From: Erysipelotrichaceae bacterium
Lineage (GTDB): Bacteria > Bacillota_I > Bacilli_A > Erysipelotrichales > Erysipelotrichaceae
DNA length: 6,786 nt
NCBI GenBank assembly: GCA_017620435.1
Contig: JAFZQL010000186.1
Coordinates: 1-6,786, forward strand
Direction of reading: 5' to 3'
A program made the translations under genes and the position numbers. This document shows positions 1 through 5,470 of this stretch, in pieces. Position 1 is the first letter of the stretch, and each line of letters starts with the position of its first letter. The notes under the pieces are model-generated. The model was not told the origin of the DNA. It ran no database searches and saw nothing but the letters and a program-made list of their open reading frames with translations.

Positions 1-214
1 ACTGAACATCGACAAGAAAGAGAAAAAAACTGCCCGCTTTGCCGATGACATCGAATCCGGCATGGAAAGCATCTTTGACCGTGCGGACGGATATACGCAA
101 GAGCCGGGAAAGAAAAACGCACTTGATCTGACCGGACTTTCTTCCGATTCTATGGATAGACAGGCGGTAGAGATCTTAAGAAGCTGGCTATCACCGCGCG
201 GAGAAAACAAATGA
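1..214 (+). CDS. 3' end of an unrecognised protein gene (5' end outside window)
   Basis: An open frame enters at the left edge (first full codon at 2) and ends at TGA 212-214, giving 70 C-terminal residues. The tail is hydrophilic and charged, with no membrane segment. It contains FADDIESGMESIF followed by a Gly/Pro/Lys linker and ends in a short possible helix (AVEILRSWLSP). I do not recognise the family. The stop overlaps the start of the next gene as ATGA (211-214), the classic arrangement of translationally coupled genes, and base and codon use match the downstream genes. This supports a real gene in the same operon as the ccpA-like regulator. No function can be assigned from this fragment. 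Confidence 0.7.
   Translation, partial: LNIDKKEKKTARFADDIESGMESIFDRADGYTQEPGKKNALDLTGLSSDSMDRQAVEILRSWLSPRGENK
200..204 (+). promoter_or_regulatory. Shine-Dalgarno site of the ccpA-like gene
   Basis: GGAGA lies 6 nt before the ATG at 211, inside the last codons of the preceding gene. It fixes the start at 211 and shows that this operon uses ordinary ribosome binding sites. Confidence 0.6.
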
Positions 215-1203
215 AAAAAGTAACGATTTATGAAGTAGCGAAAGAAGCGCATGTCTCGCTTGCTACCGTATCAAGAGTCATTAACGGATCTAACGTCGTA
301 AAAGAAGACACCAAGAAAAGAGTTGAAGATGCCATAACCAAACTCGGCTATCGCCCGAATGCGATCGCGCAGGGATTGGCGCTGTCAAGAACTACAACCG
401 TAGGGCTGATCATTCCTTCAACTTCTGTGTCCTTTTTCGGAAGAGTCATTAACGGATTGTGCGATGTCGCCAAGATCTATGATTATTCTGTTTTTCTTCA
501 TACGATCACGGAAGGTGTGACCGATATTAAAGAAATCATCGATGAAGTCATCAAATCAAGAGTCGACGGTGTGATCATCTATGCGGACAAAGATCTCGAT
601 GATTCCGTCAAACTGCTGGAAGAATACAGCATTCCGATGGTGGTGATCGGAAACAAGATCTCGTCAGAGAATATCTGTTCCGTTTACGTGGATTATGAAA
701 GAGCGGTGTATGAGCTCTGTGACGCTTATCTGGAAAAAGGGATCACCGATATTGCGATCCTTCAGGATTATCGTAACGATCTTGTTTCATCTTTCATGCA
801 CAAAGGCGCTGAAGACGCATTCAGAAAACATAATCTTGATTATAACGGTTTTGTTGCAGTATCAAGAGACAACCGTTCCACTTATAAGTTCCTGAAATCG
901 TATTTTAAGAATCACAAACATCAGGTATTTATCGCAAACAGAGACTCTCAGGCTCTTGCTGCACTGAATGCGGCTACCGGTCATGGGATCGCCATTCCGG
1001 AAGAGATGGAACTCGTCTGTATGAATGAAAGCAAGTACACTTCTTCCGTACGTCCGGAAATCAGCTCCTTTATCGTACCGTCATATGATCTTGGAGCCAT
1101 CTCCATGCGTCTGATGACAAAGATGCTGAAAGATGAAAACGTTGAAGAAAAAGAAAAGTGTCTGGATATCCTGTATTCACCAAAGGATACGACCAGACAG
1201 TAG
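211..1203 (+). CDS. ccpA: LacI/GalR-family transcriptional regulator, CcpA-like
   Basis: A 330-aa DNA-binding regulator of the length usual for CcpA. Residues 5-27 form the LacI-type helix-turn-helix (TIYEVAKEAHVSLATVSRVIN). The hinge follows with YRPNAIAQGLA (47-57) and then TTTVGLIIP, and the rest is a periplasmic-binding-protein-like sensor domain. The N-terminus and the C-terminal stretch around VRPEISSFIVPSYDLGAISM resemble Bacillus CcpA closely, as I remember that sequence. CcpA works with Ser46-phosphorylated HPr and binds cre sites for carbon catabolite control. The signature GFDN/GFDD that LacI proteins carry in the sensor cleft reads CMNE here (residues 270-273), so the co-effector response may differ. 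The gene overlaps the previous stop (ATGA) and sits 12 nt before tyrS. LacI/CcpA family membership is certain; orthology to CcpA rather than a paralogue is likely but not proven. Confidence 0.8.
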   Translation: MKKVTIYEVAKEAHVSLATVSRVINGSNVVKEDTKKRVEDAITKLGYRPNAIAQGLALSRTTTVGLIIPSTSVSFFGRVINGLCDVAKIYDYSVFLHTITEGVTDIKEIIDEVIKSRVDGVIIYADKDLDDSVKLLEEYSIPMVVIGNKISSENICSVYVDYERAVYELCDAYLEKGITDIAILQDYRNDLVSSFMHKGAEDAFRKHNLDYNGFVAVSRDNRSTYKFLKSYFKNHKHQVFIANRDSQALAALNAATGHGIAIPEEMELVCMNESKYTSSVRPEISSFIVPSYDLGAISMRLMTKMLKDENVEEKEKCLDILYSPKDTTRQ

Positions 1204-1207
1204 AGGT
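1202..1207 (+). promoter_or_regulatory. Shine-Dalgarno site of tyrS
   Basis: AGAGGT begins inside the TAG stop of the ccpA-like gene and lies 8 nt before the tyrS ATG at 1216. There is no room here for a T-box leader or a separate promoter, so tyrS should be read from an upstream promoter. Confidence 0.6.
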
Positions 1208-1215
1208 AAGCATAT

Positions 1216-2439
1216 ATGGGAATTTATGAAGAACTGGTGTGGAGAGGTCTGATCAAAGATGAATCCTCACCTGAAATAAAAGATCTGCTGAACAAAGGCG
1301 GACTGACTTTCTATATCGGAACCGATCCAACGGGAGATTCGCTCCATATCGGTCATTTTTCCTCATTCCTGATCTCCAAAAGGCTAAAGGATGCCGGACA
1401 TAATCCGATCCTGCTGGTAGGGGGAGGAACTGGTCTGATCGGAGATCCGAAACCGGATGCGGAAAGACCGATGATCACGGTAGAGGAAGTCGAACACAAC
1501 TATGAATGTCTTAAGAAACAGGCTTCCGATATATTCGGTTTTGAAGTCGTAAACAACTACGACTGGCTGAAAGACTTCAGCTATATCGACTGGCTCAGGG
1601 ATGTCGGAAAGTTCTTTAACATCGGCTACATGCTGAACAAGGATATTGTCAGAAGAAGACTGGATGAAGGTATCACCTATACGGAATTCTCCTACATGAC
1701 CATGCAGGCATACGATTTCCTGCATCTCTACCAGACCAGGAATGTTACACTGCAGGTAGCCGGACAGGATCAGTGGGGCAACATTACCGCCGGTATTGAA
1801 CTGATCAGAAAGAAGCTTGGCAAGGAAGCTTACGGCTTTACAATGCCTTTACTGACCAAAGCAGACGGACAGAAGTTCGGCAAGACCAACGGCAAGGCGA
1901 TATGGCTGGACATCAACAAGACTTCGGCATATGAAATGTATCAGTTTTTTATCAATTCCGAAGATAGTAAGGTCATCGACTATCTGAAGTTTCTGACCTT
2001 CCTGCCGAAAGAAGAGATCGAAAGACTCGAAGTCTCCAACAGTGAACATCCGGAACTCAGAGAAGCACATAAAGCGCTGGCAAGAGAAGTAATCACATTC
2101 CTGCACGGTCCGGAAGCATATGAATCAGCCGTAAGGATCGCTGAAACCTTCTTCAAAGGCAACCTGAAAGATCTTAGCTATGAAGAACTAAAACAGGGAA
2201 CCGCCGATCTGGAAAGAGTTCCTATCGAAGATGGTTCACCTCTGATCAATACACTGGTAAACATCGGCGCATGCCGTTCCAACAGAGAAGCCAGAGACCT
2301 GATCAACGGATCATCGATTTCCGTCAACGGTGAAAAAGTAAAAGATCTTAACTATGTTTTAAGAAAAGAAGATGCGTTCAATCATGAACTGACGATAATC
2401 AAAAAAGGCAAGAAATTCTATTATGCAGTTGAGTTTTAA
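1216..2439 (+). CDS. tyrS: Tyrosyl-tRNA synthetase (class I)
   Basis: A 407-aa enzyme that charges tRNA-Tyr with tyrosine using ATP in the cytosol; the length is close to the roughly 420 aa usual for bacterial TyrRS. The Rossmann catalytic domain has TFYIGTDPTGDSLHIGH (31-47), which includes the HIGH motif at 44-47. It also has YTEFSYMTMQAYDF (155-168) and DQWGNI (185-190), both part of the tyrosine pocket. The KMSKS loop is the bacterial form KFGKT (220-224). An S4-like RNA-binding domain follows at about 342-405 (INTLVNIGACRSNREARDLI...ISVNGEKV). One variant is AGQDQWGN where I would expect GGSDQWGN. The start at 1216 has a good ribosome binding site and gives a normal N-terminus. The last 17 nt overlap the next gene. 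Its operon partners (a CcpA-like regulator, a lipoprotein and a flippase) are not functionally obvious, although ccpA and tyrS also lie fairly near each other in Bacillus as I recall. Confidence 0.97.
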   Translation: MGIYEELVWRGLIKDESSPEIKDLLNKGGLTFYIGTDPTGDSLHIGHFSSFLISKRLKDAGHNPILLVGGGTGLIGDPKPDAERPMITVEEVEHNYECLKKQASDIFGFEVVNNYDWLKDFSYIDWLRDVGKFFNIGYMLNKDIVRRRLDEGITYTEFSYMTMQAYDFLHLYQTRNVTLQVAGQDQWGNITAGIELIRKKLGKEAYGFTMPLLTKADGQKFGKTNGKAIWLDINKTSAYEMYQFFINSEDSKVIDYLKFLTFLPKEEIERLEVSNSEHPELREAHKALAREVITFLHGPEAYESAVRIAETFFKGNLKDLSYEELKQGTADLERVPIEDGSPLINTLVNIGACRSNREARDLINGSSISVNGEKVKDLNYVLRKEDAFNHELTIIKKGKKFYYAVEF

Positions 2440-2932
2440 GAAAATCGTATCTCTTCTATATCTGCTGATCCTTTTATGTTCCTGCAGTGAAGTAGGAAAA
2501 GAAAAAGCAGATCCGAATGAACGTTACATCTACATGATCGAAACGCTTCAGGAACATGAACTGTTTGTACAGACATCCAGTTATTTTGATATTAATGCCG
2601 ACATGGCAAAGATCGAAGGGGGATACCGTTACTATATTACGATCGATAATCCCCGTCTGGCGATGTATGATGTCGAACTGCTGGCAATCGAAAAGGGTGT
2701 TGATTATCTGAACAACATGGCTGCCAATGTCGGTATCTTTGAAAAAAGCAAGTACAATATGATTCCGAATCAGTCCAATCCGGAAAAAGGATACGTAAAA
2801 GGGATCGTGGCATCCGGTGTCAGTTCCAGTCCGGAAACAACACTCTATATCTTCGTACAGTTCAAGAACGCCGATCATACTTCAGCCCATTCCGAGTATT
2901 TTAAACTCGATGTCAGCTACGAGGGACAGTAG
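2423..2932 (+). CDS. Small predicted lipoprotein of unknown function
   Basis: A 169-aa protein with a short signal peptide: KK at 6-7, a hydrophobic core at 8-18, then a lipobox LCSC with the lipidated Cys at 21. The mature part (about 149 aa) should be anchored on the outer face of the membrane. It has no further membrane segment and alternates short hydrophobic stretches (YRYYITIDNP, TTLYIFVQF, YFKLDVSYEG) in a way that suggests a beta-rich fold. I do not recognise the family. The ATG overlaps the tyrS end by 17 nt and has only a weak AAGG (2405-2408) 14 nt upstream, so translation probably depends on ribosomes finishing tyrS. Its stop abuts the murJ start without a gap, so it is made together with the flippase. 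A role at the outer membrane face near MurJ is a guess from position only. Confidence 0.85.
   Translation: MQLSFKKIVSLLYLLILLCSCSEVGKEKADPNERYIYMIETLQEHELFVQTSSYFDINADMAKIEGGYRYYITIDNPRLAMYDVELLAIEKGVDYLNNMAANVGIFEKSKYNMIPNQSNPEKGYVKGIVASGVSSSPETTLYIFVQFKNADHTSAHSEYFKLDVSYEGQ
2921..2925 (+). promoter_or_regulatory. Shine-Dalgarno site of murJ
   Basis: GAGGG lies 7 nt before the ATG at 2933, inside the last codons of the lipoprotein gene. It supports 2933 as the murJ start. Confidence 0.6.
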
Positions 2933-4588
2933 ATGAACAAAGAGAAAATGAAACAGTCATTGCTGATGGGAGCTTTAACAAGCTCTTTTGGCATTTTTGT
3001 TTCCAAACTCCTGGGACTGCTGTACTATTCTCCATTGTCACAGTTGGCAGGAGAAGCCAATATGGCTTTCTATTCGATCGTCTATACCTACTACGATCTG
3101 CTTCTGCAGATCTCTCAGGCGGGCATACCGTTCGCGATCGCCTCTCTGGTAGCGAAATACAGCTCCAAAAACGACTACAAGACCGTACTGACAGTAAGAA
3201 AGACCGGCACAAGCATCGTTGTCGGCTTATCGGCCGCTGTTGCTCTGGTGCTGCTGCTGATCGCCGATCCTCTCTCCAGGCAGTCTCTGGGTTTTTCCGC
3301 TCCGATCGAAGATATCCGCAGTCTCAGGATCATGTTCAACATCCTGGCGATCGCCGTGATCATCGTACCGCTGTTAAGCGCAGTCAGAGCCTATGTGCAG
3401 GGACTGAAACGTCTGGACCTTTATGCTTCCTCGCAGGTCCTGGAACAGTTTGTCAGAGTATTCTCGATTCTTGTACTTGCCTATGTTTTTGTAAAACTTC
3501 TTTCCTTCAAGGAAATCTGGGCAATCTATGCGGCGATCGCAGCGGCCTCCCTAGGCGCAGCCGCCGCCTATCTTTATACGGTTTCCCTAAGCAGGAAAGA
3601 CGTTGCCGAGGTACAGGAACTGGCCAGGCAGCAGACTGATGAAGAATCGCACAATGAAAAAGAGATCCTGAAAGAGATCCTGACCCTAGGTGTCCCATAT
3701 GTCATCATTTCTTTCCTGGGAACGGCAGGGCCTCTTGTCAACACGACGTTCTTCCTGGATTACATGAGCAAGGTTAACGGACCATCGATCTACGAGAGCG
3801 CCAAACTCGCATCCGGCATCCTGCAGGCCAATGTTGCCAAGATAGCCAATATTCCTTCGGTACTGGCATTAGGCTTCGGTTCCGGCATGGTTCCGTACCT
3901 GGCTGAATCGCTGGAAAAGCACGACAATGAAAAGATAACCCGGCAGATCAATCAGATCCTGGATACGGTCTGCTATATCCTGATTCCGATGATTTCTGTA
4001 TTCATCTTCTTTGCCAAAGATATCTACTACATCATGTACGGCAACTATAATCTTCCGTTAGGAACAAAGCTGTTCGCCGTCAGCTGCATTCAGATCTTCT
4101 TAGGAACGATCGCACCGATCTTCTCCTCGATCATGATGTCGCTGAAACTGAGAAAAGATGCGATCATCGCCTTGATCATCAGTTTTGTGATCAAATTCGT
4201 TTCTTTCTTCCCGATGGTCAGACTGTTCGGTGCCTATGGCATGATCTATTCTTCAGGCCTCTATTATCTGAGCCAGATCGTCCTTTATTTCTATTCTTTA
4301 CGCAAGAACTTCAATATTAACATCAAAGAAGCGTCACGCCGTTTTATCTTCATTGTGCTGTCTTCATTGCTTATGGTTGTTCCTGCCATGGCGATACATG
4401 ACATCATTCCTTTCGACTATGTCAACTCGATTACAGGCAGACTAAAAGATGTTCTCATCATGGGAGGACTGGGAATCATCATGCTAATCGTCTATTATTT
4501 CGCTTCTGTCGGTTTCAGTATTCCGCAGAAGATCTTTGACATGGAAGACATCTCAGTCCGTAAGCTGATCAGCAGACTGAGAAGATAG
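2933..4588 (+). CDS. murJ: Lipid II flippase, MurJ/YtgP type (MVF/polysaccharide transport family)
   Basis: A 551-aa integral membrane protein, close to the roughly 544 aa of Bacillus YtgP. About 14 hydrophobic segments are visible, near residues 12-31, 43-62, 95-113, 133-153, 173-190, 195-217, 250-270, 305-322, 343-361, 380-402, 408-426, 432-455, 470-492 and 506-527, as expected for the MOP superfamily. The N-terminal SKLLGLLYYSPL, the NMAFYSIVYTYYDLLLQISQ region, and VRAYVQGLKR plus SQVLEQFVRV (151-176) match YtgP as I remember it. These proteins move lipid-linked peptidoglycan precursor across the membrane. The close relative SpoVB and other oligosaccharide flippases are possible alternatives. 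Residues 243-250 read KEILKEIL from a perfect 12-bp tandem duplication. The stop of the previous gene directly abuts the ATG. The last 36 nt overlap the convergent ispH gene, and the operon terminator appears to lie inside ispH. Confidence 0.88.
   Translation: MNKEKMKQSLLMGALTSSFGIFVSKLLGLLYYSPLSQLAGEANMAFYSIVYTYYDLLLQISQAGIPFAIASLVAKYSSKNDYKTVLTVRKTGTSIVVGLSAAVALVLLLIADPLSRQSLGFSAPIEDIRSLRIMFNILAIAVIIVPLLSAVRAYVQGLKRLDLYASSQVLEQFVRVFSILVLAYVFVKLLSFKEIWAIYAAIAAASLGAAAAYLYTVSLSRKDVAEVQELARQQTDEESHNEKEILKEILTLGVPYVIISFLGTAGPLVNTTFFLDYMSKVNGPSIYESAKLASGILQANVAKIANIPSVLALGFGSGMVPYLAESLEKHDNEKITRQINQILDTVCYILIPMISVFIFFAKDIYYIMYGNYNLPLGTKLFAVSCIQIFLGTIAPIFSSIMMSLKLRKDAIIALIISFVIKFVSFFPMVRLFGAYGMIYSSGLYYLSQIVLYFYSLRKNFNINIKEASRRFIFIVLSSLLMVVPAMAIHDIIPFDYVNSITGRLKDVLIMGGLGIIMLIVYYFASVGFSIPQKIFDMEDISVRKLISRLRR
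3659..3682 (+). repeat. Perfect 12-bp in-frame tandem duplication in murJ
   Basis: AAAGAGATCCTG occurs twice back to back (3659-3670 and 3671-3682). It starts on a codon boundary and encodes KEIL twice in the polar loop just before the seventh hydrophobic segment. This kind of repeat can gain or lose a unit by slippage without breaking the frame. Confidence 0.85.
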
Positions 4589-5434
4589 ATAAGAGATCAC
4601 TTCATCGATCAGTTTCGGCGGAGTAGAGGTTCCGGCCGTCACGTAGATCTTATTGACATCCTTTAGATCTTCATGGCTGATATCTTTATAGCTTTGAATC
4701 AGAAAAACCTTTCTGATTCCTTTTTTTCTGCCAATATCGACCAGTTTACCGGTATTGTTGGATTTCACATCACCTACGACATAAAGAAGATCACAGTCTT
4801 CTAGATCGCTTACAGCGAGCTGTCTGGAAGAAGTGGCATTGCAGATCTCTCCCTCCATGACGATTTTGGGATACTTTGCTTTAGCCGCTTTCATCAGATC
4901 GGATAATTCCAGATAGGACATCGTCGTCTGATTCGTCAGGAATATCTTATCGTTAGCGATCTGTAGATCGTTCAGATCTTCTTCATCGGCCACAAGATGT
5001 ATTCTGTCTGAAATCGCAAGAACAGCCTCCGCTTCCGGATGTCTTTTCTTTCCGAAGTAAATGACATCGTAATTCCTGTCGAGATATTCCTTAATGATGT
5101 TCTGCGTCTTCAGAACATCGACACAGGTCGCATCCACATAGCGAAAACCTTTTGCCAGGGCTTTCTCCTTGATTGCATCGGCAATCCCGTGGGCCGTAAA
5201 AATGACGATCCCTTCGTCTATCTGATCAAGCAGATCGGATTTGCTTGCATATGTATCATCCAGCGTCACGATCCCCAGATCGGCCAGTTCCTTCGAGACA
5301 TAGGAATTATGCACCAGCATCCCCAGCACATAGATCTTCTCATCCGGATTCTCTTCCCGGGTCTTCTTCGCCAGACGTATGGCATTTACTACACCCTTGC
5401 AATAGCCGCTCGGGACCACTTTCCTGATTTCCAT
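4553..5434 (-). CDS. ispH: 4-hydroxy-3-methylbut-2-enyl diphosphate reductase
   Basis: This iron-sulfur enzyme performs the last step of the MEP pathway, reducing HMBPP to IPP and DMAPP. From the ATG at 5434 the protein is 293 aa. The three cluster cysteines are present: C12 (SGYCKGV), C104 (DATC) and C198 (EICNATSSRQ). Active-site features are also intact: VHN (H42), TAHG (H82), RHPEAE with H132 and E134, NQTTMS, KSNNT and TAGTSTPP. Cysteine 12 has the same number as in E. coli IspH, which favours this ATG over the in-frame GTG at 5449. One variant is DATCVDV where DATCP is usual. There is no Shine-Dalgarno sequence, and a TATAAT box ends 6 nt before the ATG, so a leaderless mRNA is likely. 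The 3' end overlaps murJ by 36 nt. Presence of this gene indicates isoprenoid synthesis by the MEP route. Confidence 0.95.
   Translation of the reverse strand: MEIRKVVPSGYCKGVVNAIRLAKKTREENPDEKIYVLGMLVHNSYVSKELADLGIVTLDDTYASKSDLLDQIDEGIVIFTAHGIADAIKEKALAKGFRYVDATCVDVLKTQNIIKEYLDRNYDVIYFGKKRHPEAEAVLAISDRIHLVADEEDLNDLQIANDKIFLTNQTTMSYLELSDLMKAAKAKYPKIVMEGEICNATSSRQLAVSDLEDCDLLYVVGDVKSNNTGKLVDIGRKKGIRKVFLIQSYKDISHEDLKDVNKIYVTAGTSTPPKLIDEVISYLSSQSADQLTD
4696..4727 (+). terminator. Intrinsic terminator of the murJ operon, inside ispH
   Basis: GAATCAGAAA (4696-4705) and TTTCTGATTC (4710-4719) form a perfect 10-bp stem with the 4-nt loop AACC. A C and seven T follow (4721-4727). The T-tract lies only on the + side: on the - strand the hairpin is followed by AAAGC, so ispH transcripts should read through. 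The stem has only three G-C pairs, so efficiency could be moderate. It lies 107 nt after the murJ stop, over ispH codons for GIRKVFLIQ. Confidence 0.72.
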
Positions 5435-5440
5435 AAACTC

Positions 5441-5446
5441 ATTATA
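5441..5446 (-). promoter_or_regulatory. -10 box of the ispH promoter
   Basis: A perfect TATAAT on the - strand, with a poor -35 candidate CTTATA (5469-5464, 3 of 6 consensus bases) at 17-nt spacing. Standard geometry puts the transcription start at 5434, the A of the ispH ATG. The in-frame GTG at 5449 would then lie upstream of the mRNA start. Confidence 0.55.
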
Positions 5447-5453
5447 CACAATA

Positions 5454-5462
5454 TGGTAGAAT
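5454..5462 (+). promoter_or_regulatory. Extended -10 box of the cshB promoter
   Basis: TGGTAGAAT is an extended -10 element (TGN followed by a hexamer with 5 of 6 consensus bases). The 17-nt-spaced -35 candidate TAAACT (5434-5439) is weak, as is common with extended -10 promoters. The expected start is near G 5469, two bases before the cshB ATG. Confidence 0.5.
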
Positions 5463-5470
5463 ATATAAGT

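Noticed and set aside
60..80. A cre-like stretch (TGGAAAGCATCTTTGA) upstream of the ccpA-like gene
   Set aside because: It lacks the central CG of the cre consensus in the right place and lies in coding sequence, so it is more likely a chance match.
1204..1215. Possible T-box leader or own promoter for tyrS
   Set aside because: Only 12 nt separate it from the ccpA-like gene, and I see no T-box specifier or terminator structure in the coding sequence before it. Any leader must lie upstream of the window.
2913..3212. A 99-codon - strand open frame opposite the murJ 5' end, and similar - strand frames in tyrS, the lipoprotein gene and cshB
   Set aside because: They are opposite-strand shadows of clearly conserved genes, without ribosome binding sites or plausible protein composition.
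361..3540. Four copies of the palindrome GCGATCGC (361, 3134, 3347, 3533), the same octamer as cyanobacterial HIP1
   Set aside because: All four lie in the same codon phase and encode Ala-Ile-Ala. Preferred GCG and ATC codons in Ala/Ile-rich segments explain them, and nothing else suggests a cyanobacterium.
4400..4552. A terminator for ispH on the - strand, downstream of its stop inside murJ
   Set aside because: I found no stem followed by a T-tract on the - strand in this stretch. Where ispH transcripts end remains open.
5435..5449. GTG at 5449 as the ispH start (five extra residues)
   Set aside because: It overlaps the -10 region, has no Shine-Dalgarno site and would shift the first cluster cysteine from position 12 to 17. 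The ATG at 5434 fits the family better.
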